Source: Coprothermobacterota bacterium
Lineage (GTDB): Bacteria > Caldisericota > JANLFM01
NCBI GenBank assembly: GCA_026389455.1
Contig: JAPLHV010000095.1
Span: forward strand, 1-35,860
Reading direction: 5' to 3'
Length of the DNA: 35,860 nucleotides
Below are positions 1 to 8,067 of this stretch, one piece after another (within the stretch, counting starts at the first letter, position 1; every line of letters begins with the position of its first letter). The notes under the pieces were generated by a model. It had not been told where the DNA came from. It ran no database searches and saw only the letters and a program-made list of their open reading frames with translations. A program made the position numbers and the translations under genes.

Positions 1-1
1 A

Positions 2-127
2 CTCAACAGCCTGGTTCAGGCAACCAAGGCAAAGGCTCGCGGTACCAGAATCTTCAAGAACCTGAAGACCAGCATCGCCATGATTACAGGGAAGCTGGAA
101 GACGGTAAGGTAGGATTACCCACTTGA
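2..127 (+). pseudogene. C-terminal fragment of an ISL3-family-like transposase (cut by window edge)
   Basis: Frame 2..127 translates LNSLVQATKAKARGTRIFKNLKTSIAMITGKLEDGKVGLPT*, resembling the C-terminus of ISL3 DDE transposases (N-x-L-I-Q-A-x-K-x-K-A-R-G). It starts outside the window, so it could be an intact gene end. Confidence 0.6.
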
Positions 128-311
128 AATGAAAAAGAACCAAGATGAGAATACCGCGGAGATCATCAGCGTCCTCGGCGCCGCAGGCGATCTGGACGAT
201 GCGCTGGCAGAGAAGGTCGAAGAGGGTGTGGTGGATCGCCGGCGTCAGAGATCAGTTGGCCGCCTTGGAAATCGACGGTAAGGGTGTGCTTGCTGATAAA
301 TGGCATAAGAT

Positions 312-334
312 CTCAGCCTGCGGCAGCTTGTCTA
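312..334 (+). repeat. Single copy of the AGCCCGCGGCAGC repeat family
   Basis: tcagcctgcggcagcttgtctac matches the terminal-unit form (agcccgcggcagcgtgtcttgac) seen at the arrays. Confidence 0.5.
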
Positions 335-449
335 CTAGTGCGCTGCACTCCGTACCGGCAGAGGATTCCTGGAGAAATCCTGAATGTTTCATAGGCCGAC
401 TTTACAGCATAAGTGGCCCTGTGCTGTAGATACTGGTGAAGAATCCGGG

Positions 450-746
450 CTAAGCGGCGTGGCGGCTTTTTGCCATGTTCGTCATGAGCGACTTGTTGGA
501 CGCTGTTTTACCATTTGTCCACAATTCATGTTCGCTCAGGTCAATATCATCACTCCAGGAAATACCATAGCCTCCCGGATCGATGTGAACAGCATTGAAA
601 AAAGAAGAACTCGCAAGCAAGTGAAACTGCGGTCTGGAAAGAAGAGAACTGCAATCATAGATTTTCTTAATCCCGTTCTTGAAAGTGACAAGTAGTAGCG
701 CTTCCCCAACGGTTTTTACAGCTTTAATCTTTGGTATATTTTCCAT
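450..746 (-). CDS. DUF2442 domain-containing protein
   Basis: 98 aa with LLVTFKNGIKKIYDCSSLL...FFNAVHIDPGGYGISWSDDIDLSEHELWTNGK, the typical DUF2442 pattern. Confidence 0.8.
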   Translation of the reverse strand: MENIPKIKAVKTVGEALLLVTFKNGIKKIYDCSSLLSRPQFHLLASSSFFNAVHIDPGGYGISWSDDIDLSEHELWTNGKTASNKSLMTNMAKSRHAA

Positions 747-764
747 AATTGTTTTTTATTCCTT

Positions 765-830
765 CTCATTCTTGTGGGCAAGTCCGCCTTATTGTAGTCC
801 ATCTTCCCTGTAATCATGGCGATGATGGTC
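765..830 (-). pseudogene. Second ISL3-like transposase C-terminal remnant, opposite orientation
   Basis: The reverse complement reads TIIAMITGKMDYNKADLPTR, similar to IAMITGKLEDGKVGLPT at 2..127; a stop lies just upstream in that frame. Confidence 0.5.
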
Positions 831-1107
831 TAAAAAGTCTTGTCAGCCCTGAGAAAGCCGATGGTCCCAGGAGCGGTATCAGTCACTGGGACGGTCCCTA
901 TCTCAGATATGCCGCACTGGGGCGCCACGGTCCAATCCCAGGAAAGCTAATGATCTCCAGAGACCTTTTTTGCCCTCAGATGGGTCTTGCCCACTCGATA
1001 GGAGAAAGAGCTTCCCCAGAGCAGGCATCGGTCCGTGGCAGCATGCTATGCTACACTAATATAGGTTCACATGATGCCGCAGGCTGGCTTGTGGCACGGA
1101 GGAGCGC

Positions 1108-2160
1108 ATGCAGGTTTGGATCACACTGATTGCTACGCTGGCAGTAATGGCACTGCTGTATGGAACAATCGTCTGGATACAGCGGATCACCAGCCAGCGT
1201 TGGTTGCGCCGGCCCTTGGCGCCCGGACAGCGAGTCGAGGCGGGGGAGAGTTCGCTTTACTTCACGCTTCAGGGGGAAGGAAGTCCGACCGTACTGATTG
1301 AGGCGGCCAGCGGCAGCCTCTCTCTGGAATGGTGGCCGCTGCAAGAGCGATTGGCAGGTTCAATGCGCGTGTTCACCTACGATCGTGGCGGGATGGGCTG
1401 GAGCAACCCGGGCCAGACGCCTCGGAGCAGCGCACAGATCAACCGTGAACTGGAGTCCCTGCTCCAGGCATTGGACCTGAAGCCCCCCTTTCTCCTGGTC
1501 GGGCACTCCATCGGCGGGCTTTATCTGCAACACTTCGCGCGCCTTCATCCGGGATGGGTAGTAGGGATGGTCTTGGTGGACCCCTTGACCCTGGAGAATC
1601 GAAAGTTCGATCGGCTGAAGTCACGCTCCTATCCAAGCTCGACGGAAGCCAAAGTAGCTCAGTTGCGACGCCTGCGTTCATTCGCCAGCCGCGGTCTGAT
1701 GCAGTTGCTGCGCAGAAAGCTGCAAAACTCAGCCCAATGGGAGTCCTTGCGCAAACTGCCCGAGCCGGTGCAACACGCTATCTTCGCCCACTACTGCTTG
1801 ACCAAGGACTACGACGCGACCATCGACGAGCTGCAACACCTCTACGAGAGCATCACTCAAGTTCGCTCCAGTGGTCCCTCGCCCGACATCCCGGTCGTGC
1901 TGGTCCACCATCACCCGGAGACCTACAAGCTTGAACTGACCTCCTATGGCTTGAACCAGGAGGAAGCAGCTCGCGTGGAAGCGATCTGGGAGGAAACACA
2001 CCGAGCGCTATTGAAGGATTTCCCGCGTGGGGAATGGATACAAGCCTCCCGCAGCAGCCACAGCGACATCCATCTGCAGGAACCAGAGATAATCGCCAAG
2101 GCTGTTCTTGGACTTTGCCGGCAAAATGCCTCAGCGAGCCGGAGCGAGCCCGCTTCGTGA
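1108..2160 (+). CDS. Alpha/beta hydrolase with N-terminal membrane anchor
   Basis: 350 aa; N-terminal hydrophobic segment, VFTYDRGGMGWS, nucleophile elbow GHSIGG. Confidence 0.88.
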   Translation: MQVWITLIATLAVMALLYGTIVWIQRITSQRWLRRPLAPGQRVEAGESSLYFTLQGEGSPTVLIEAASGSLSLEWWPLQERLAGSMRVFTYDRGGMGWSNPGQTPRSSAQINRELESLLQALDLKPPFLLVGHSIGGLYLQHFARLHPGWVVGMVLVDPLTLENRKFDRLKSRSYPSSTEAKVAQLRRLRSFASRGLMQLLRRKLQNSAQWESLRKLPEPVQHAIFAHYCLTKDYDATIDELQHLYESITQVRSSGPSPDIPVVLVHHHPETYKLELTSYGLNQEEAARVEAIWEETHRALLKDFPRGEWIQASRSSHSDIHLQEPEIIAKAVLGLCRQNASASRSEPAS

Positions 2161-2269
2161 GAACGATGTGACGTACCAAGCTGCCGTAGGCCGGCATGTT
2201 ACTGCTTGGATCTGCTCCATCTGGCCTGCCCTCCACCCGCAGCAGTGCGCGATGGCTGCTGAGGGGTGA

Positions 2270-2718
2270 GTGAGGATGGAATCGCTGCGAGCTTTCTATC
2301 GTATCGGGCATGGACCCTCCTCCAGCCACACCATGGCTCCGCGCCGGGCGGCGGAAATCTTCAAAAGCCGATTCCCTCAGGCGCATTCTTTCAGCGTAAC
2401 CCTGTGCGGCAGCTTGGCGGCCACCGGTCGAGGCCATTTGACCGACCAAGCTATCGCGGCAGCATTCGGGGAGATCCCGATCCAGGTCCAGTGGCGCTCC
2501 CGTGAGGTTTAGCAATCAGCCTTCAGCAGCATGTCTACTTCGATCAAGTGGTGGAGGCAATGGAGCAGACCGGGCACGATTTACAGAGCAGTTACCGGGA
2601 AACTGCCAGGGGTGGACTGACGAAAAACTGGATTTCCTTCCATCAGGTTCCGCCCGCTCCGGAAAAAGGCAGAAAGGGAGCCCTCGGAGCTCCCCATGAC
2701 AGAAACGTTACAATATGA
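2270..2718 (+). pseudogene. Decayed L-serine ammonia-lyase (serine dehydratase), frameshifted and internally deleted
   Basis: 2270..2512 encodes SLRAFYRIGHGPSSSHTMAPRRAAEIFKSRFP...CGSLAATGRGHLTDQAIAAAFG (beta-domain N-terminus) and stops. Another frame from ~2530 reads YFDQVVEAMEQTGHDLQSSYRETARGGL, an alpha-domain-like segment. Most of the enzyme is missing. Confidence 0.65.
2514..2533 (+). repeat. Degenerate single repeat copy at the frameshift of the serine dehydratase remnant
   Basis: aatcagccttcagcagcatg versus aatcagcccgcagcagcgtg at 2785 (17/20 identical by eye). Confidence 0.4.
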
Positions 2719-2809
2719 AATCAGCCCGCGGCAGCGTGGCAATCACCCCAAGGCAGCATAGTAATCAGCCCGCGGCAGCGAAGTAATCAGCCCGCAGCAG
2801 CGTGGCATT
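2719..2809 (+). repeat. Repeat array, 4 units with 22-bp period, upstream of homoserine dehydrogenase
   Basis: aatcagcccgcggcagcgtggc / aatcaccccaaggcagcatagt / aatcagcccgcggcagcgaagt / aatcagcccgcagcagcgtggc at 2719, 2741, 2763 and 2785. Confidence 0.85.
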
Positions 2810-2831
2810 TAATGCAACAAGATAAGGAGGC

Positions 2832-3893
2832 ATGATGTATAAACTGGCATTGATTGGTTTTGGCGTGGTGGGGCAGGGTTTTGCTGAACTGCTTCGCGAC
2901 AAGGAGGGCGCCCTGCGTGAAGCGTACGGGCTCGAGTTCAAAGTGGTGGCAGTCTGTGATGCGCAACGGGGCAGCGTCCTCAACCGGCAAGGTTTGGACT
3001 TGAGGGAGTTGCTGACTTGGGCAGGAGAGGGGAAGAATCTGGACCAGTTCCCCGGAGAGAAGCATGGTCTCAGTGCCCTCGAAACAATCGAAGCGGCGGG
3101 AGCGGAGATCCTCTTCGAGGCCACTTGGACCGACATCAAGACGGGAGAGCCCGGCACTTCGCACATTCGCAAGGCACTCTCCCAAGGGATGCACGTGGTA
3201 ACAACCAACAAGGGGCCGATGGCTCTTTTCGCCAAAGAACTGTTGCAGGATGCAGAGAGCCGCGGGCTTCTTCTGCGCTTCGAAGGGACTGTCATGAGTG
3301 GCACGCCGGTACTCAACCTGCTCCGCTACTCCTTGGCCGGATGCCGCATCGAGGAGGTGCAAGGGATCCTCAATGGCACTACCAACTATATCTTGACCCA
3401 GATGGCGGAAGGAGACTCTTACGAGGACGCTTTGAAAGCAGCACAGCAACTTGGTTATGCCGAGGCTGTCCCCGATGCGGACGTACTTGGGTGGGATGCT
3501 TTGGCCAAAGTCTGCATTCTGGCCAACACCGTCTTCGGCGCCGCGATCCGTCCTGACCCGAATGTACTTCCCTGCGTCGGAATCACCGGGATCAGTGTGG
3601 AAGATGTAGCCCACGCTAAAAAAGCGGGAAAGGTCTACAAATTGATTGGCCGCGTCTGGCGAGAGGGAAACGAAGTGCGCGTTTCCGTTGGCCCCCGGGA
3701 ACTGGACCAAGAAGATCCCCTGGCCGGCGTCAACGGCGCCCAGAACGCCCTCAAGATTACCACCGATGTGTTGGGCGAGGTGACCATTCGTGGTTTTGGT
3801 GCGGGCAAGATCCCGACCGGCTATTCCATGCTAGTGGACTTCCTGGATATCCACCACATTGCAGCCGGCGGCAGCACGTCAACTCGGCGATGA
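2832..3893 (+). CDS. hom: Homoserine dehydrogenase (no ACT domain)
   Basis: MMYKLALIGFGVVGQGFAELL, VVTTNKGPMA, GILNGTTNYILTQM, PDADVLGWDALAKVCILAN; RBS aaggagg upstream. Confidence 0.88.
   Translation: MMYKLALIGFGVVGQGFAELLRDKEGALREAYGLEFKVVAVCDAQRGSVLNRQGLDLRELLTWAGEGKNLDQFPGEKHGLSALETIEAAGAEILFEATWTDIKTGEPGTSHIRKALSQGMHVVTTNKGPMALFAKELLQDAESRGLLLRFEGTVMSGTPVLNLLRYSLAGCRIEEVQGILNGTTNYILTQMAEGDSYEDALKAAQQLGYAEAVPDADVLGWDALAKVCILANTVFGAAIRPDPNVLPCVGITGISVEDVAHAKKAGKVYKLIGRVWREGNEVRVSVGPRELDQEDPLAGVNGAQNALKITTDVLGEVTIRGFGAGKIPTGYSMLVDFLDIHHIAAGGSTSTRR
3859..3884 (+). repeat. Degenerate repeat copy at the 3' end of hom / upstream of AOR
   Basis: ttgcagccggcggcagcacgtcaact resembles ttgatagcccgcggcagcgtgtctt; it encodes the atypical tail IAAGGSTSTRR*. 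Confidence 0.4.
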
Positions 3894-3918
3894 ATCGGCT
3901 CGAAGGGTAGGAGGCAAT

Positions 3919-5718
3919 ATGAAGACGAGTTTCAACCGCTATCTGGAAATCGACCTGACCAACCGGACTTTCCGGCACGGCCAACTGGAGGAAAATCGCC
4001 TCCGCCAATTCCTGGGAGGAAAAGGGGTGGGCCTCTCTCTGCTGGTAGAACAGGATCGCTCCACGGACCCCTTCGACCCGGAGAATCCCCTCATTTTTGT
4101 GACCGGACCGTTAACCGGTTCTTTGATCCAAACCTCTGCCCGCTCGGCCGTGGTGACCCGGTCTCCTTTGACCGGCAATTTTCTCGACTCGCACGCCGGC
4201 GGGCACTTCGGGCCTGCCTTGCGACGAGCCGGCTGGGACTATGTCTCGATCCAAGGCGCTTCCGACCTTCCCGTCTACTTGCTCATCACCCCCGAGGGCG
4301 CCCAATTCCTGGATGCCACCGATCTGTGGGGAAAAGACGTCTTCGAAACCGAAGAGACCTTGCGAGCCCGCCATCCCGGAAGCAAAGTGGCTTCAATCGG
4401 CCCAGCCGGAGAGAACCGGGTGCGCTTTGCCGCCATCTGCACTGAGCGCTACCGTCAATTTGGACGAGGCGGGGCTGGAGCGGTAATGGGATCGAAACGG
4501 TTGAAGGCAGTGGTGGCGATCGGGACGGAAACGGTTCCCTACGCGGATCCCAAGCGTTTCCGAACTCTTTCCCAGGAATTGTTGGCCGAATTGCGTGAAC
4601 ACCCCAACGCCAAGCGCCGGCGCGAGCTGGGGACGATGATGTGGATCAGGATGGGCCAAGAGATCGGCTACTTCCTCCCCACTCACAACTACCGCGACGG
4701 GCAATTCACCGCCTACGAAGGGATTACCGCCGAGACCTGCAAACGCGAGCTGAATTGGAAAAGCGTCGGCTGCTACGGATGCAGCGTGATCCTCTGCTCG
4801 AAGTTGGCCCACTGGGATGGGCGAGAGGTAGAGGGCCCGGAATATGAGACCGCTGCTTTCCTTGGATCGGGTTGCGAGATCGGGAACGCTAAAGAACTGG
4901 CCGAGGCCAACTGGTTGTGCGACCGGTATGGGCTGGATTCCATCTCCACCGGCGTGGTCATCTCTTACGCCATGGAGTGTGCCGAGCGGGGTCTCTTAAC
5001 TCCGGAAATGAATGAAAAGATACGTTTCGGCCACGCTGAAGGTCAACAAGCCTTGATTGAAGACATTGCCTTTCGGCGTGGCTTGGGGGATCTCTTGGCA
5101 GAGGGGACGCGTCTTGCCTCGCGCGTGATCGGCCAGGGAAGTGAAGCGTTCGCCATCCAGTGCGGGGGGATGGAGCTCTCCGGGGTAAACCCACTGGGCT
5201 GCTATTCGATGGGTCTCAACCTGGCTACTGCTGACTTTGCCAGCCACACCCGCTTTTGGAGCGCCACCGATGAGATGAACGGGAACCTAACGCTGGATGT
5301 CCTGCCGGCTTACATCAAGGCCGGCCAGGATGAGATCAACGCGCGCAACTCGCTGATCATTTGTGATTTCCTTCCCTTTGGCTTTGACCGGCTGGCGCCT
5401 TTCATGGAAGCGGTCACCGGCTTCCCTACCGACGCTGAGACTTTGATGGAAGCGGGTGAGCGAATCCAAGCGCTTTCCCGTCTCTACAATCTGCGCACCG
5501 GGCGCAGCCATGCTGATGACACCTTGCCCGAGCGTTTCTTCAGCGAGACCAGCTTTGCCGGTTTGATGAAAGGCCGCGTCATCCCGAAACTCTTTTTCGA
5601 GGAGCAAGTGCAGGCGCTGTTTCGGCTGCGCGGTTGGGATGCCGAGGGTCGTCCCCTGCCCGAGACCTTGAAGCGATTGGGCCTGCCCTCGAACGAAGCG
5701 CAGGGAGCGCCTGCTTGA
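3919..5718 (+). CDS. Aldehyde:ferredoxin oxidoreductase family protein (tungsten-pterin type)
   Basis: LEIDLTNRTFRHGQLEENRLRQFLGGKGVGLSLL, NPLIFVTGPLTG, GRGGAGAVMGSKRLKAV, GCYGCSVILCSK; ATG at 3919 with GTAGGAGG upstream (ORF track start 3859 is longer). Confidence 0.93.
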   Translation: MKTSFNRYLEIDLTNRTFRHGQLEENRLRQFLGGKGVGLSLLVEQDRSTDPFDPENPLIFVTGPLTGSLIQTSARSAVVTRSPLTGNFLDSHAGGHFGPALRRAGWDYVSIQGASDLPVYLLITPEGAQFLDATDLWGKDVFETEETLRARHPGSKVASIGPAGENRVRFAAICTERYRQFGRGGAGAVMGSKRLKAVVAIGTETVPYADPKRFRTLSQELLAELREHPNAKRRRELGTMMWIRMGQEIGYFLPTHNYRDGQFTAYEGITAETCKRELNWKSVGCYGCSVILCSKLAHWDGREVEGPEYETAAFLGSGCEIGNAKELAEANWLCDRYGLDSISTGVVISYAMECAERGLLTPEMNEKIRFGHAEGQQALIEDIAFRRGLGDLLAEGTRLASRVIGQGSEAFAIQCGGMELSGVNPLGCYSMGLNLATADFASHTRFWSATDEMNGNLTLDVLPAYIKAGQDEINARNSLIICDFLPFGFDRLAPFMEAVTGFPTDAETLMEAGERIQALSRLYNLRTGRSHADDTLPERFFSETSFAGLMKGRVIPKLFFEEQVQALFRLRGWDAEGRPLPETLKRLGLPSNEAQGAPA

Positions 5719-7175
5719 TGAAAAACCAAGGGTCAATCATGACGCCGGATTGGGTGAAGGGGGCTATCTTCTACCAGATATTTCCCGATCGTTTCGCCAA
5801 GAGTGGCCGTCTGGCCAAACCAGCGGGACTTGAGCCGTGGGAAGCGCCTCCCAATGAGCGAGGGTTCAAGGGCGGCGACCTTCTCGGAGTGGCAGAGCGC
5901 TTGGATTATCTCTGTGAGTTAGGGATCAATGCGCTGTACTTCAATCCGATCTTCCAATCCCCAGCAAGCCACCGCTATCACACCTTCGACTACTATCAAG
6001 TTGACCCTTTGCTGGGCGGAAACGAAGCGCTCAAGACATTGCTTGATCAAGCCCACCGGCGCGGCATCAAGGTGATCCTGGATGGCGTCTTCAACCATAC
6101 CAGCCGAGGTTTTTATCCTTTCAACCATGTCTTGGAGAACGAAGCTGCTTCTCTCTACTGCGACTGGTTCACCATTCACGGGTTCCCCCTGCGCGCCTTC
6201 GAACACGACAAACCACCACAATATGCGTGTTGGTGGGGATTGCGGGAGCTGCCTAAACTAAACACAGAAAACCCGGCGGTGCGACGTTATCTCTTCGATG
6301 TAGCTGCCCATTGGCTCCGCTTCGGGATCGATGGGTGGAGGCTGGACGTGCCCCTGGAGATAAGCACGAGCGGCTTCTGGGAAGAGTTTCATGATGTAGT
6401 AAAGGGGGTTAACCCCGAAGCCTACATCCTCGCCGAGATTTGGAACGATGCACCCGAGTGGCTTGAGGGAGACACTTTCGACGCGACGATGAATTATCGC
6501 TTCAATCGCGCGTGCCTCGGCTTTTTCGGGGCGACTGATTTGAACACGACACTCCAGCCTGGCGGTTATACCCTGCGGACGATGGACGGGCCGGCTTTCG
6601 CTCGTGAGTTGGAAGCGATGTTGGAGATCTACGACTGGGAGGTCAGCCAAGTCCAGTTTAATCTGCTTTCCTCGCACGACGAGCCTCGTTTCTTGGCCAT
6701 GGTCCGGGGGAATCGCGACCGTCTGCGCTTGGCAACGCTCTTCCAGATGATGTACCCAGGCGCACCCTGCCTTTACTATGGTGATGAGGTGGGGATACAA
6801 GGGGGGTTGGTCTTCGGGATAGGTTCCCGTGAAACATTCCCTTGGCAGGAAGACTTGTGGGATATTGAGTTACTGCATGATTTTCAACGTTTTGCAGCTC
6901 TTCGGAGAAAGCACCCTGCCCTCACTAAGGGTCAATTCCGCACACTGGCAGCGTCCGGTTCGATGATCGCTTTCCTCCGCAGCGGAGAAGGGGAGAGTCT
7001 GATCGGCTGCTTCAATGCAGGAACCGACCCGGCATCACTGGCGATCCCGCTGGCAGGCGATCTTCCGCTGGATGGAATCCTTCGCGACGCTTGGAGCAGT
7101 GAGATCTCTCATTGTGAAGAGGGAAACCTGAAAGTGTCACTCCCTGCTCTCTCGGCAAAGGTTTTGATCTACTGA
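5718..7175 (+). CDS. GH13 alpha-amylase family glycosidase (neopullulanase/cyclomaltodextrinase-like)
   Basis: GAIFYQIFPDRFA, GVFNHTSRGF, GIDGWRLDVP, ILAEIWND, LLSSHDEPR; ATG overlaps the AOR stop. Confidence 0.93.
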   Translation: MKNQGSIMTPDWVKGAIFYQIFPDRFAKSGRLAKPAGLEPWEAPPNERGFKGGDLLGVAERLDYLCELGINALYFNPIFQSPASHRYHTFDYYQVDPLLGGNEALKTLLDQAHRRGIKVILDGVFNHTSRGFYPFNHVLENEAASLYCDWFTIHGFPLRAFEHDKPPQYACWWGLRELPKLNTENPAVRRYLFDVAAHWLRFGIDGWRLDVPLEISTSGFWEEFHDVVKGVNPEAYILAEIWNDAPEWLEGDTFDATMNYRFNRACLGFFGATDLNTTLQPGGYTLRTMDGPAFARELEAMLEIYDWEVSQVQFNLLSSHDEPRFLAMVRGNRDRLRLATLFQMMYPGAPCLYYGDEVGIQGGLVFGIGSRETFPWQEDLWDIELLHDFQRFAALRRKHPALTKGQFRTLAASGSMIAFLRSGEGESLIGCFNAGTDPASLAIPLAGDLPLDGILRDAWSSEISHCEEGNLKVSLPALSAKVLIY

Positions 7176-7208
7176 GCCGGCACTGACCGGGATCCTCTTT
7201 GCGCACTA

Positions 7209-7293
7209 AGCAATCAGCCCGCGTAGGGGCGACGCATGTGTTGCCCCTACCAGCCCCCGGCAACTTGACAGCCCGCGGCAGCGCGTTCTGTTA
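7209..7293 (+). repeat. Repeat array (3 units, one interrupted by a hairpin) abutting the aldolase stop codon
   Basis: agcccgcg at 7216, agcccccggcaacttgac at 7252, agcccgcggcagcgcgttctgttac at 7270. Confidence 0.75.
7223..7250. repeat. Inverted-repeat hairpin, REP/MITE-like
   Basis: GTAGGGGC-gacgcatgtgtt-GCCCCTAC, perfect 8-bp arms. Confidence 0.6.
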
Positions 7294-7899
7294 CCTGCTG
7301 AATCGTGCCCTTTCCCCGGGAGGAAGGGTATGCAATGGGCCGACCAGGCGGGACAGCACCAAGGTGTGGGCCAAGCTCTCGCCCATCTCCAAATAGTCGA
7401 AAGCTCCCTCCAGGGAATCGGCCAAAGCTACTGCCCCGTGGTTAAGCAGAATTCCCCAGAGGGCGCCGTCCAAAGCCATGGCCACTCGTTCAGCGAGTTC
7501 ATCCGTTCCCGGAGGGAGATAGGGGATGATGGCGGGCGGCCCAATGACGATCTCCATCTCCGGCAAGAGGGGAGGCCAATCGATGGGTGTCACTGCCGTG
7601 ATCGAGAGGAAGGGCGGGTGGGCGTGTACGATGGCCTGTACTTCCGGCCGTCGCCGGTAGATGGCGTAATGCATCTTTCCCTCGCTGGAGGCCCGTCCGG
7701 AACCCATCGGCTGCCCTGTCACGCTTACTTGGACGACCTCCTCCGGACTTATGCGATGTTTCGGGCGGGCAGCCGGCGTAATCCAGACTGAATCTCCCTG
7801 CCGAAAGGAGACGTTCCCCGCATACCCCAAGTTTAGACCCTGCTGGTATAGGGCTTGGCAGGTGAAGACGATCTGCTCTCGAATCCGACGATCTTCCAT
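7291..7899 (-). CDS. Class II aldolase/adducin family protein (fuculose-phosphate aldolase-like)
   Basis: GNVSFRQGDSVWITPAA, ASSEGKMHYAIYRRRPEVQAIVHAHPPF, GILLNHGAVAL. Confidence 0.9.
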   Translation of the reverse strand: MEDRRIREQIVFTCQALYQQGLNLGYAGNVSFRQGDSVWITPAARPKHRISPEEVVQVSVTGQPMGSGRASSEGKMHYAIYRRRPEVQAIVHAHPPFLSITAVTPIDWPPLLPEMEIVIGPPAIIPYLPPGTDELAERVAMALDGALWGILLNHGAVALADSLEGAFDYLEMGESLAHTLVLSRLVGPLHTLPPGERARFSR

Positions 7900-7916
7900 C
7901 CCGTAAGCATCTTAGC

Positions 7917-7998
7917 AAAACACCCTGCCGGGGGCTATTCAGTTGCCGGGGGCTATTCAGTTGCCGGGGGCTATTCAGTTGCCGGGGGCTATCTAGCT
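7917..7998 (-). repeat. 18-bp tandem repeat array, 4 units, minus orientation, pointing at the aldolase
   Basis: Core tgccgggggct at 7926, 7944, 7962 and 7980; reverse complement is (tgaatagcccccggcaac)n ending ...cccccggcagggtgttttgctaag before the ATG. Confidence 0.92.
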
Positions 7999-8027
7999 AG
8001 ACAAACCCCGGCAGGGAGTCTTAACAC
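7998..8027 (+). repeat. Single plus-orientation terminal repeat unit pointing at the MBL gene
   Basis: tagacaaaccccggcagggagtcttaacac aligns with tagacagcccgcggcagcgtgttatgttac. Confidence 0.55.
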
Positions 8028-8067
8028 GCTGCGGACGAAGGGAGGGAAAAGAAGATAGAATAGCAGC

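Noticed and set aside
145-429. 94-aa ORF near the left edge
   Set aside because: No recognisable domain; lies among IS remnants. An alternative short frame from 129 (MKKNQDENTAEIISVLGAAGDLDDALAEKVEEG) looks more protein-like but also breaks quickly.
1853-2515. 220-aa minus-strand ORF opposite the hydrolase and serine dehydratase remnant
   Set aside because: Antisense to a well-supported CDS, low-complexity composition, no recognisable motif.
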